Below, piece by piece: positions 9,046 through 16,878 of a stretch of DNA of 64,000 nt. Numbering within the stretch: position 1 is the stretch's first letter; the number at the start of each line of letters is the position of its first letter. This DNA comes from an uncultured Ruminiclostridium sp. (lineage in GTDB: Bacteria > Bacillota > Clostridia > Oscillospirales > Ruminococcaceae), in contig CANQED010000010.1 of NCBI GenBank assembly GCA_947594425.1, forward strand, positions 1 to 64,000, in the 5' to 3' direction. Under the pieces are notes generated by a model. It made no database searches, was not told the origin of the DNA, and saw nothing but the letters and a program-made list of their open reading frames with translations. A program made the translations under genes and the position numbers.

Positions 9046-10362
9046 ATGAAGCTGCTGTCCCTTATTAGCTCGGTATTTTCGGGCAGGAAAAAGATAACCG
9101 TGCTGACAGCTATTAGCGTGTACCTCATCACCCTGCTGTTCAATTACTTTTTCGCCGCGTCATATGATTATATCTCTTTACGGCAATACCTTTTGCGTGG
9201 AGATTATGAAAATAAGCTCGCTGCGGTGCTCATATCCTCAAACCTGCCGCTCACCGACGAGGCGATAAACGCTCTGCTTGCCCCTGTGGGCTTTGATAAT
9301 AGCTGGGAGTACGCGCTTAGCGCAAAGGCGGGGCTCCTTTCTCCCGACGCGCCGATACACAATATCGAAGAATACGACGAGTACGAATACGAGCGTATGA
9401 TCTCCTTTGACCCATTTACGGGCGAGTCGACTGGCGCGGACTATTCCGCCGACCATACTCTTGTAACGTACACCCGCGAGCCGAGCGAGTTATTTGAAAC
9501 GTCATACACGGGGCAGCTCCCCGATATAAATACCGACACGGGCGGCATGGGCGATAGTATCCCCGTCGCTGCGAGCTTTAACAGTCCCCTAAATATCGGC
9601 GACACCGCGCAGTATAATTATCGCGGAAAGCAAATCAGCGTAACAGTCACCGCAAAGTACACCGACGACTATCTCTCGATATTTGCCGAGAGCAACGGGC
9701 GCGCGGGGTTAGAGCCGCACGGCAGCTGGCTTTTGACCGACAGGGAGATAATGTACAAGTACGGCGTCGAGCCGCGCCCCGAGGAGCAAGAGCCCTACAC
9801 CGTCCCCGAGGGCAGAGAGGATATGGGCGAGTACTACAATCAGATGATATACGTCACCGCCGAGAATATGCCCTATGTCGAATTTGCCGACAGCCTGTCT
9901 AAGCTAAAGGGCGACGAATATTATACCGTCACCGAGATAGGCGGTGCTATACCGTATGTGGGCGCTCTCGACAATGACAACACGCTGATAATAAACAGCC
10001 TGCCGCTGTTTGTGCTGATATTCTTGATAGGCTCGGTAGGAGCGGCGGCTAACGGATTTTTGAACCTCGACAGCCGCAAAAAGGCAATGGCGGTATTTGA
10101 TATCTGCGGCATGCGCACTAACATTGCCGTATTGCTGATATTCGGCTGCGAGGCTATGGTGACGCTAACGGCGACTGCCGCTGCCGTGATAACAGCGGCG
10201 CTGTTGCAGCTGATACTGCCCGTCACGCTGATAAGTCCGCTCGGCGGGATAATAAGCTCGGGGTATATAGTGCTTTTGTCCCTTATTATGGCGGCGGTGC
10301 AAACAATATCCATAGAGCATAACGACAGTCTTGATGTGATAAGGAGCAGCGAAACGCTATGA
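9046..10362 (+). CDS. FtsX-like ABC transporter permease, second subunit
   Basis: This 438-residue protein has the same layout as its neighbour: an N-terminal membrane segment (residues about 17-38), a larger extracytoplasmic domain of about 270 residues rich in Asp, Glu and Tyr, and three C-terminal membrane segments. The last one runs into a short cytoplasmic tail. Its final codons overlap the ATPase start by 4 bp (ATGA), so translation is coupled. The two permeases differ strongly in the outer domain, which suggests two distinct halves of one transporter. Confidence 0.8.
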   Translation: MKLLSLISSVFSGRKKITVLTAISVYLITLLFNYFFAASYDYISLRQYLLRGDYENKLAAVLISSNLPLTDEAINALLAPVGFDNSWEYALSAKAGLLSPDAPIHNIEEYDEYEYERMISFDPFTGESTGADYSADHTLVTYTREPSELFETSYTGQLPDINTDTGGMGDSIPVAASFNSPLNIGDTAQYNYRGKQISVTVTAKYTDDYLSIFAESNGRAGLEPHGSWLLTDREIMYKYGVEPRPEEQEPYTVPEGREDMGEYYNQMIYVTAENMPYVEFADSLSKLKGDEYYTVTEIGGAIPYVGALDNDNTLIINSLPLFVLIFLIGSVGAAANGFLNLDSRKKAMAVFDICGMRTNIAVLLIFGCEAMVTLTATAAAVITAALLQLILPVTLISPLGGIISSGYIVLLSLIMAAVQTISIEHNDSLDVIRSSETL

Positions 10363-11042
10363 TGATACTTAATAATGTCAATAAAAAATACAACCCTCGT
10401 ACAGACATAGAGGTCCACGCGCTAAAGGATATCGATCTTAAGATAAGCGACGGAGAATTTGTCGCAATTATGGGCGTGTCCGGCTCGGGAAAGTCGACGC
10501 TGCTTCATATCCTCGGCTGTATGGACAGGGCGACCGACGGCGAGTATATCCTTAACGATTATAATGTGAAAAATTACGGCAAAAACGCCCTCGCCCAAAT
10601 ACGCAACGAGGAGATAGGCTTTGTCTTGCAAAGCTTCGGCCTTATGAACGACAAGACCGTCTATGAGAACATCTCCTACCCCCTGATATTCAACCCCGCA
10701 GTAAAGCATAAGCAGATGAAAAGCCTTATCACCAAGGCCGCCGAGGATGTAGGTATCGCAGAGCTCTTACATAAAAAGGCGAGCGAGCTCTCCGGAGGAC
10801 AAAAGCAGCGCACCGCGATAGCCCGCGCCATAGTTAACCGCCCGAAAATAATACTCGCCGACGAGCCGACCGCGGCGCTGGATAAAAAGACCGCGTTTGA
10901 GATAACCGACCTGTTCCGCGCACTTAATAATAAGGGCAGGACGGTGGTGATAGTTACCCACGACCGCGCGGTCGCAGAGCAGTGCGACAGGCTGATAGAG
11001 CTCGCCGACGGTAAAATGATCAGCGATACGCCGATAAGATAG
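10359..11042 (+). CDS. ABC transporter ATPase of the MacB/LolD type
   Basis: This 227-residue ATPase carries all expected motifs: Walker A GVSGSGKST, Q-loop FVLQSFGLM, signature LSGGQKQR, Walker B IILADEPTAALD and H-loop VIVTHDRAV. The length and the MDRATDGEY/LNDYNV region fit the LolD/MacB/SalX class that partners FtsX-like permeases. It would power the two permeases encoded just upstream. No two-component BceRS-type sensor adjoins the operon, unlike many antibiotic-peptide transporters of this class. Confidence 0.92.
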   Translation: MMILNNVNKKYNPRTDIEVHALKDIDLKISDGEFVAIMGVSGSGKSTLLHILGCMDRATDGEYILNDYNVKNYGKNALAQIRNEEIGFVLQSFGLMNDKTVYENISYPLIFNPAVKHKQMKSLITKAAEDVGIAELLHKKASELSGGQKQRTAIARAIVNRPKIILADEPTAALDKKTAFEITDLFRALNNKGRTVVIVTHDRAVAEQCDRLIELADGKMISDTPIR

Positions 11043-11048
11043 CATAAA

Positions 11049-11077
11049 CCCTGCCGATTTTAATTCATTCGGCAGGG
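11049..11077 (+). terminator. Hairpin ending the ABC operon
   Basis: The arms CCCTGCCGA and TCGGCAGGG form a 9-bp stem directly after the ATPase stop. The following T-run is poor, so termination strength is uncertain. Confidence 0.6.
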
Positions 11078-11090
11078 TGATATTATATAC

Positions 11091-11119
11091 AAAAACCCTG
11101 CCGCGTTTAAGCGACAGGG
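11091..11119 (-). terminator. Terminator of the surface-protein gene
   Basis: Read on the minus strand, CCCTGTCGC pairs with GCGGCAGGG (one mismatch) and is followed by TTTTTG, a standard intrinsic terminator 35 bp past the stop of the surface protein. Confidence 0.8.
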
Positions 11120-11153
11120 CTTTGTTATGCGAATAGCAGAATGTTAAGTTCGA

Positions 11154-12083
11154 TTACTTTCTCTTCTTAGCAACTATAGCTGCGCCTGCTGCGAGAACTG
11201 CAACGCCTGCAACTACTGCGATACCCTCTGCGCCGGTCTCGGTGCTGGGCTTGCTGCTGCCGCCAACCGCAGGAGCCTCGGTATCAGCGGGAGCCTCGGT
11301 ATCAGCGGGAGCCTCGGTATCAGCGGGAGCCTCGGTATCAGCGGGAGCCTCAGTGTCTGCGGGAGCCTCGGTGTCTGCGGGCTCTTCAGAACCGCCTGCT
11401 ACGGTAGCCTTACCAAGCTCGTCAAAGCTTATAAGAACGTTGCCTGCCTCGTCAAGAACCTCAAGGCTGTTTACGGTGTAGTAGTTAAGAGTGTCGCTCC
11501 ACTGCTGGATAAATACCTGGCAGCAACCAACTTCATTAACGCCGTCATCGGTAAAGGGGTTGTCAAAACCGGTAGCAACTGCCTCGTACTGATAATCGCC
11601 TATCTTCTTAAGAGAAACAGGGTTGTCGTTGCTGGTATCGTCATCGGCATTCGGGTCGGTGTTTACGGTCTCGCCTTCAGCGTTAGTGTATTCCATGCCC
11701 CAGAAAGCCTGTGAAGGCCAGTTGTACTTGTTAAAAAGATCGCCTTCTAAGCCGATGTCGCCGCCGTTCATACTAATACCTACAGCGCCGCCTACTGCAC
11801 CCTCAAAGAAAGTGTAGCCGAAATCGGGATCTTCGTCAACGGTAAATACTACTCTTACACCGTCGATCTTAGAAAGATCTACGCCATAGTCGACAGCGGG
11901 CTTGTTCTCGTCGGGATTGCCGGTGTTGTAAACCTGAGCCAACCAGTTGCCGGTGCCTATCGAAAGACCGGGATCAAGGGTCTCGCCCTCCTTAATGTTC
12001 CAGTCTGCGCTTGCGCTGACAGCCAGAGTGCTTACAGCTACAGAGGCAGTCAGAACAGCCGCTAAAATTCTTTTAGTGTTCAT
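11154..12083 (-). CDS. Secreted surface protein with DTEAPA repeats and C-terminal anchor
   Basis: This 309-residue protein begins with a signal peptide (residues 1 to about 26, cleavage likely near VSASA-DW). A presumed beta-rich domain of about 190 residues follows, which I do not recognise. A Thr/Pro/Glu/Ala spacer of six DTEAPA units comes next. The C-terminus has PSTETGAEG, a hydrophobic stretch and a KKRK tail. That end looks like a cell-wall sorting signal in which an STETG-type motif replaces LPXTG, as seen in ruminococcal surface proteins. The anchoring role is inferred, and no sortase lies in the window. It has its own promoter and terminator. Confidence 0.8.
   Translation of the reverse strand: MNTKRILAAVLTASVAVSTLAVSASADWNIKEGETLDPGLSIGTGNWLAQVYNTGNPDENKPAVDYGVDLSKIDGVRVVFTVDEDPDFGYTFFEGAVGGAVGISMNGGDIGLEGDLFNKYNWPSQAFWGMEYTNAEGETVNTDPNADDDTSNDNPVSLKKIGDYQYEAVATGFDNPFTDDGVNEVGCCQVFIQQWSDTLNYYTVNSLEVLDEAGNVLISFDELGKATVAGGSEEPADTEAPADTEAPADTEAPADTEAPADTEAPADTEAPAVGGSSKPSTETGAEGIAVVAGVAVLAAGAAIVAKKRK
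11275..11382 (-). repeat. Six 18-bp tandem repeats encoding DTEAPA
   Basis: Six in-frame 18-bp units run from 11275 to 11382. The first four are identical on the plus strand, and the last two carry synonymous changes. They encode the hydrophilic wall-spanning spacer of the surface protein and could change copy number by slippage. Confidence 0.95.
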
Positions 12084-12144
12084 TTTAAGTTCCTCCGAAA
12101 ATAATTAAATTTTGCTTGGCCGATGATACACCGACCTTTAATTT

Positions 12145-12173
12145 AGTATATCATTTCTCGCACATAAAAGCAA
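12145..12173 (-). promoter_or_regulatory. Promoter of the surface-protein gene
   Basis: On the minus strand TTGCTT (12168-12173) and TATACT (12145-12150) have a 17-bp spacer, about 60 bp before the ATG. The ribosome site CGGAGGAA precedes the start. Confidence 0.65.
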
Positions 12174-12184
12174 TGTAAATATTA

Positions 12185-12234
12185 AACAAAAAAGCAGGAA
12201 TATTTTTATGGCTTTTAAATAAAAATATTGCCTG
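12185..12234 (-). terminator. Terminator of the ANTAR regulator gene
   Basis: A long AT-rich inverted repeat, CAGG-ATATTTTTAT against ATAAAAATAT-CCTG with single mismatches, is followed on the minus strand by a run of six T. It lies just past the ANTAR gene stop. Confidence 0.75.
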
Positions 12235-12263
12235 TTTTCTTGCTTAATTTAGGTAAATAATTT

Positions 12264-12842
12264 TTAGTCGTCGGGGTGGGCGCGCTGATAGGTCTTAAGT
12301 ATATCCTCGGCTATCTCGCGCTGGGTCTTTCTGAGGTCCATTGCCTGCTTTTGTATGTGTCGGTGCGCCTGCTCCTCGCTGAGCTTTAAGTACTCCATAA
12401 TAGTCGCCTTTGCGCGGGATATAATGCGCGCGTCCGACAGCTTTTGCGTCAGCTCGGCGTTCTCATGCTCGAGGCGCGAGACGTTCTGTCTCGCCACACC
12501 CGCGTTTTTCAGCGTCTGTATAAGCACCGCGCGGGTAAAAGGTCTTGCCACCACGAACGCCCCGGTAAAGCGTATGCGCCGCTGCGCCTCGTCGGCTATC
12601 TCGCTCTTAGCGAGTACGACTATCCCCGCCCCGCATTGCCTCGATACCTCAGCCACAAGGTCAAGGCCGAACTCGTCGCCCAGCGGGGTGGATATTATCA
12701 CCGAGTCATATATGGAGAGCTCCGCCGCGCGCGCCTCTACGCCGAGCGTAAGCGAGGTGACCTCGTATTCCGCCCCGCTTAGCAGCTGCGCTATGCCGTC
12801 GCATATGTCCTGCGTCTTTGCGACAATAAGTAGCTTTTTCAT
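12264..12842 (-). CDS. ANTAR-domain response regulator
   Basis: This 192-residue protein has a receiver-like N-terminal domain (residues 1 to about 120), a short coiled coil (about 122-138, ENAELTQKLSD) and an ANTAR domain (about 138-190, ISRAKATIMEYLKLSEEQAH). ANTAR proteins bind tandem small RNA hairpins and prevent transcription termination. In clostridia such regulators often sit beside glutamine synthetase or glutamate synthase genes, and here it follows a glutamate synthase operon on the same strand. The receiver lacks an obvious DD pair and a clear Asp phosphoacceptor (VIISTPLG where LD..MP is usual), so control by phosphorylation is doubtful. It has its own promoter upstream. Confidence 0.85.
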   Translation of the reverse strand: MKKLLIVAKTQDICDGIAQLLSGAEYEVTSLTLGVEARAAELSIYDSVIISTPLGDEFGLDLVAEVSRQCGAGIVVLAKSEIADEAQRRIRFTGAFVVARPFTRAVLIQTLKNAGVARQNVSRLEHENAELTQKLSDARIISRAKATIMEYLKLSEEQAHRHIQKQAMDLRKTQREIAEDILKTYQRAHPDD

Positions 12843-12879
12843 CCAAAGACCTCCGTAAAATGACTCGTGTTATATTTAT

Positions 12880-12908
12880 AGTATACTATATTTTTTGCGA
12901 TTTGTCCA
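12880..12908 (-). promoter_or_regulatory. Promoter of the ANTAR regulator
   Basis: On the minus strand TGGACA (12903-12908) and TATACT (12880-12885) are 17 bp apart in the 74-bp gap after the GXGXG gene. The regulator can therefore be expressed apart from the operon. Confidence 0.7.
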
Positions 12909-12916
12909 TATGCTTA

Positions 12917-13639
12917 TTAATTGTTGGTGTAAAGCTGCTTGTACGGGCTCGCGGTATTTGGCGTGAGCTTAAAGAAGCGGGACGCGAGCAATTCTTTAGC
13001 GTCATAGCCGAAGTGTGTGCAAAATTCCTCCACATACTCCTTTATTATCTTCTTGTCCTCGTCGGTCGCGGTCTCGCAGCATACCTGCACGGGCAGCCCT
13101 CTCGGGGGCTCGTCGCCGCGGATAAAGATATACCCGCCGTGCATACCCGTCCCGCAGAACGACCCTACCGGAACGGAAGCCTCACACCCTATGCCGAGCA
13201 CGACGATAATTCCGCCCGCCTGATACTCTCCGAGAAAATCCCCGACGCTGCCGCCTATGATTATCTTGGGGTACAGCTCCTTGTACTCTTTCATATGTAT
13301 GCCCACGCGATATCCCGCGTTGCCCTTGACATATATTTTGCCCGAGCGCATAGCATAGCCCGTGGTGTCGCCGCAGTTTCCGTGGACGATTATCTCGCCG
13401 CCGTTCATAGTGTCGCCGATAGCATCCTGCGCGTTACCGTATACGGTGATGGTGCTGCCGTCGAGATACGCACCGAGGGCGTTCCCGGGGATGCCGTGTA
13501 CGGTTATGCTCTTGTTGGACGCTCCGCAGCCGATATACCGCTGACCCATAACGCCGCTTACGTCTATATCGGTATCGTCCGAGCCCGTTATTATCCTGTT
13601 GAGCTCGTAATAATCATACTCCTCGGCATTTATTACCAT
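12917..13639 (-). CDS. Glutamate synthase GXGXG-domain subunit
   Basis: This 240-residue protein is made of a right-handed beta-helix with repeated G-x-x-G-x-x-x-G units (MNGGEIIVHGNCGD, MRSGKIYVKGNAG, QAGGIIVVLG). It corresponds to the C-terminal GXGXG domain of the large subunit of bacterial glutamate synthase, here encoded as a separate protein. In the known enzyme this domain is structural and helps form the ammonia channel. A short alpha-helical tail of about 50 residues follows the helix. It lies 13 bp after the FAD oxidoreductase gene in the operon. Confidence 0.9.
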   Translation of the reverse strand: MVINAEEYDYYELNRIITGSDDTDIDVSGVMGQRYIGCGASNKSITVHGIPGNALGAYLDGSTITVYGNAQDAIGDTMNGGEIIVHGNCGDTTGYAMRSGKIYVKGNAGYRVGIHMKEYKELYPKIIIGGSVGDFLGEYQAGGIIVVLGIGCEASVPVGSFCGTGMHGGYIFIRGDEPPRGLPVQVCCETATDEDKKIIKEYVEEFCTHFGYDAKELLASRFFKLTPNTASPYKQLYTNN

Positions 13640-13652
13640 AATGCGTCCCTCC

Positions 13653-14894
13653 TCATTCCTTTACGGCAATGCCGCCGAGCTTTTCAAGCCTGCGCGCCCT
13701 GCCGAACATAAGCATCTGCGGGCTGTCCTTCATAATATCGGTGTCGACATTGTCCAGCGGTATGCGCTCTTTTATCATCGAGGTGTATATCCCCGCGCGC
13801 TTTACGTCGCCCATAAGTATATAGCCCTTTAGCAGCCCGTCCTTGAATACGAGCTTTTTATATCTCTCATTCTCGGCGTCCTCCTCGACGTACTCTTCTC
13901 CGTCATAGCTGCCCGCCGTGATTATATGCAATCCGTAAAAACCGATAGCGTTCATAGGTATGGCGTTTTGATAGTGAGCCTCGGCTCCCGCCATATTCTT
14001 CCCCGCGACCTCGCCCTGCATAAACGCGTTGGGCAAGAGTGCTAGTATCCTGTCGGTATCGGTCGAGCAGTCATGGCTCACCGTGCAGTCGCCCGCCGCG
14101 TATATGTTCTTTAGGGTGGTGAGCTGGGTGTCGTCGGTGATTATGCCGCGCTCGACCTTTCCTCCCGCCTCGCTTATCAGCTCGGTGTTGGGTCTTACTC
14201 CCACTGCAGTGATAAGTATATCAAAGTCTACCGTGTCCCCGTTAGTAAGCTTTGCGCTGTTCGGTGAAAATTCCTCGACGCTTGTATTGAGTATTATCTT
14301 GGTGCCCTTGCTCTCGATATGCTTTTGCATAATTTCGCCCGCACGAACGTCGAGTATGCTCGGCAGTATCCTGTCCGCAAGATCGACTACCGTAATATCC
14401 GCGTTGAGGTGGTGCAGCGCCTCCGCCGCCTTAAGCCCGATTAGCCCCGCGCCGATTATAAGCACCTTAGTATTCTTCTTTACTTTCTTCTTAATAGCCT
14501 TAGCGCTGTCCCACGTCATAAAGGTAAAGCTGTTCTTTACCTTGTCGAGCCCCTTCATGGGCGGGATAAACGGCTTAGAGCCCGTCGCGACGAGCAGCTT
14601 GTCAAAAGCTATCCTGTCGCCGCCGTCGAGCACAACGCTGTTTTTCTCTATTTTCTCGGCTCTGCGGGAAAAGAGCACATCGACGTTATTTTCCTTATAA
14701 AAATCCTCTCCGCGATAATACATCTTATCGTCCGCGACCTTGCCCTCAAGCCAGTAGCTGATAAGCGGGCGTGAATAGGTGTGGTGCGGCTCGTCGGTGA
14801 TAATGGTTATGCCGCCCTCTTTGTCGTATTCTCTTATCCCCTGCACTGCGCCTATCGCGGCGGCGGAGTTGCCGATGATAACATATTTTGTCAT
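13653..14894 (-). CDS. FAD/NAD(P)-dependent oxidoreductase of the split glutamate synthase
   Basis: This 413-residue protein has an N-terminal FAD-binding motif (IIGNSAAAIGAVQGIRE), a central NAD(P)-binding motif (VLIIGAGLIGLKAAEAL) and the ATG/GD motifs LLVATGSKP and NIYAAGDCTVS. It belongs to the pyridine nucleotide-disulfide oxidoreductase family without the redox disulfide, close to NirB-type and rubredoxin-reductase-like proteins. It lies between the 4Fe-4S protein and the GXGXG subunit, so its likely role is to pass electrons from NAD(P)H through the Fe-S protein to the FMN glutamate synthase subunit. That role is inferred from context. Confidence 0.88.
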   Translation of the reverse strand: MTKYVIIGNSAAAIGAVQGIREYDKEGGITIITDEPHHTYSRPLISYWLEGKVADDKMYYRGEDFYKENNVDVLFSRRAEKIEKNSVVLDGGDRIAFDKLLVATGSKPFIPPMKGLDKVKNSFTFMTWDSAKAIKKKVKKNTKVLIIGAGLIGLKAAEALHHLNADITVVDLADRILPSILDVRAGEIMQKHIESKGTKIILNTSVEEFSPNSAKLTNGDTVDFDILITAVGVRPNTELISEAGGKVERGIITDDTQLTTLKNIYAAGDCTVSHDCSTDTDRILALLPNAFMQGEVAGKNMAGAEAHYQNAIPMNAIGFYGLHIITAGSYDGEEYVEEDAENERYKKLVFKDGLLKGYILMGDVKRAGIYTSMIKERIPLDNVDTDIMKDSPQMLMFGRARRLEKLGGIAVKE

Positions 14895-14906
14895 TGCCGC
14901 TCCTCC

Positions 14907-15350
14907 TTATCTTTCTTCAAGGACTATCGCCTTATTAGGGCAGCCCTTTACACAGGCGGGATCGCCGTTATTATTCTTTACGCAAAGGTCGCACTTTTGT
15001 ATGACCTTAGAGTCCTCCGATATGACGATACAGCCGTACGGGCAGGACATAACGCAGGTATAGCAGCCCACGCAGCGGCTCTCGTCGCAGGATATCACCC
15101 CGTCCTTCACCGAGAGCGCGCCGGTTATGCACCCCTTTACGCAAAGCGGCTCGTCGCAGTGGCGGCACTGCACCGCAAAGCTTATGCCGCTGCCCTCCTC
15201 GACCTTAATCCTCGGTATCGGCTTTTTGCCGCCCGCAAAGGCCTTTATCATATTCGGCGCACCGCTGTTAGCGGCAGCGCAGTAGTATTCGCACAGGTGG
15301 CACGCAAGGCACCAATCCTCGTTTACATATACTTTTTTCATTGACGGCAC
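14907..15350 (-). CDS. 4Fe-4S dicluster electron-transfer protein
   Basis: This 147-residue protein has four cysteine groups for multiple [4Fe-4S] clusters: CLACHLCEYYC near residue 14, CRHCDEPLCVKGC, CVGCYTCVMSCPYGC and CDLCVKNNNGDPACVKGCP. The pattern is that of HycB/NuoI-like ferredoxin subunits. It is the probable electron wire between the FAD oxidoreductase (12 bp downstream) and the glutamate synthase subunit (8 bp upstream). Confidence 0.9.
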   Translation of the reverse strand: MPSMKKVYVNEDWCLACHLCEYYCAAANSGAPNMIKAFAGGKKPIPRIKVEEGSGISFAVQCRHCDEPLCVKGCITGALSVKDGVISCDESRCVGCYTCVMSCPYGCIVISEDSKVIQKCDLCVKNNNGDPACVKGCPNKAIVLEER

Positions 15351-15358
15351 CGCCTTTC

Positions 15359-16864
15359 TTACTGTCCAGCGTGCTGTATACCCAGCACCTCAAGCTCTTT
15401 TTCGGTAAGACCTATCCCTCGCAGCATAAGGCGGTTGCCGCGCAGCGCCTCTATCGAGTTTATACCCATACCGCCCATCATTTCCTTTATCTCGTGATCC
15501 CACGCGTGAACAAGGTTAACAAGCCGCTTATAGCCTATCTCGGGGTTTAGCCGCTTTACAAGGTCGGGGCGCTGTGTAGCTATTCCCCAGTTGCACTTGC
15601 CCGTCTGACAGCTGCGGCAAAGGTGACAGCCCAGCGCTAACAACGCCGCCGTACCTATATAAACAGCGTCCGCGCCGAGCGCTATTGCCTTTACCACGTC
15701 CGCGCTCGAGCGCACCGAGCCCGCTACAACTACCGACACCTCGTTGCGTATGCCCTCGTCGCGCAGTCTTTGGTCTACGCTCGCGAGCGCAAGCTCTATC
15801 GGTATGCCCACGTTGTCGCGTATGCGTGTGGGCGCAGCGCCGGTGCCTCCGCGATATCCGTCTATCGCGATTATATCCGCGCCCGAGCGCGCTATGCCCG
15901 ACGCTATCGCCGCTACGTTATGTACCGCGGCTATCTTGACGATTATCGGCTTTTTATAGCAGGTCGCCTCTTTTAGCGAATATACCAGCTGACGCAGGTC
16001 CTCTATCGAATATATATCGTGGTGCGGCGCGGGCGAGATAGCGTCCGCCCCCATAGGTATCATACGCGTCTTGGATATGTCCTCGAGTATCTTCGCCCCG
16101 GGCAGGTGTCCGCCTATACCGGGCTTTGCTCCCTGTCCCATCTTTATCTCGACAGCCGCGCCCGTCTCAAGATAATCCTTAAACACGCCGAAACGTCCCG
16201 ACGCCACCTGTACTATCGTGTTAGGTCCGTATTTGTAAAAATCTCTGTGCAGACCGCCCTCGCCGGTGTTGTAGTATATCCCGAGCTCGGTCGCGGCGCG
16301 CGCTAAGCTCTCGTGCGCGTTCTTGCTTATCGAGCCGTACGACATAGCCGAGAACATAATAGGCGTAGAAAGCTCAAGCGTCGGGGATATGTCGGTATTC
16401 ACCGTGCCGTCCTTATTGAACTTGACATTGCGCGGCTTTTTGCCGAGAAATACCTTTGTCTCCATAGGCTCTCTTAACGGGTCTATGGGAGGGTTGGTGA
16501 CCTGCGAGGCGTTTAGCAGTATCTTGTCCCAGTACACGGGGTACTCCTTGGGATTGCCCATAGCCGACAAAAGCACTCCGCCGCTGTCCGCCTGCTTGTA
16601 CACCTCGGTCATTATCTGCATACTCCAGTTAGAGTTGCGGCGGAAGGTGTTGGGGTTGTCGGTTATCTTAAGCGCCCTCGTCGGGCAGATAGACACGCAT
16701 CTTTGGCAGTCCACGCACTCGGTGGGGTCGGACACCATAACGTCAAGCTCCTCGTCATAGGAGTGTACGAGGTTGGCACATTGCCTTGCGCACGCCTGAC
16801 ACTTAATGCAGCGTTCTTTATCACGAATTACCTCAAAAAGAGGCTGATAATAATTCAATGCCAC
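15359..16864 (-). CDS. Glutamate synthase FMN subunit with N-terminal ferredoxin domain
   Basis: This 501-residue protein starts with two [4Fe-4S] motifs (CIKCQACARQC and CVDCQRCVSICP). The FMN-binding alpha/beta barrel of glutamate synthase follows (GEGGLHRDFYKYG, MGQGAKPGIGGHLPG, DAISPAPHHDIY), with a cluster motif CHLCRSCQTGKCNWG near the end. It makes glutamate from 2-oxoglutarate and the ammonia released by the amidotransferase partner. I chose the GTG at 16864 because AAGGAGAG lies just upstream; a longer frame would run back into the amidotransferase gene. This is the archaeal-type arrangement, with domains split between polypeptides. Confidence 0.93.
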   Translation of the reverse strand: MALNYYQPLFEVIRDKERCIKCQACARQCANLVHSYDEELDVMVSDPTECVDCQRCVSICPTRALKITDNPNTFRRNSNWSMQIMTEVYKQADSGGVLLSAMGNPKEYPVYWDKILLNASQVTNPPIDPLREPMETKVFLGKKPRNVKFNKDGTVNTDISPTLELSTPIMFSAMSYGSISKNAHESLARAATELGIYYNTGEGGLHRDFYKYGPNTIVQVASGRFGVFKDYLETGAAVEIKMGQGAKPGIGGHLPGAKILEDISKTRMIPMGADAISPAPHHDIYSIEDLRQLVYSLKEATCYKKPIIVKIAAVHNVAAIASGIARSGADIIAIDGYRGGTGAAPTRIRDNVGIPIELALASVDQRLRDEGIRNEVSVVVAGSVRSSADVVKAIALGADAVYIGTAALLALGCHLCRSCQTGKCNWGIATQRPDLVKRLNPEIGYKRLVNLVHAWDHEIKEMMGGMGINSIEALRGNRLMLRGIGLTEKELEVLGIQHAGQ

Positions 16865-16878
16865 TTTGCTTCTCTCCT

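Noticed and set aside
11275..11382. Possible CRISPR or regulatory repeat array
   Set aside because: The 18-bp units are contiguous, in frame, and encode the DTEAPA spacer of the surface protein.
12860..13711. A 283-residue plus-strand frame opposite the GXGXG subunit
   Set aside because: It lies antisense to a clear glutamate synthase domain and shows only low-complexity Arg/Ala/Tyr content with no ribosome site.
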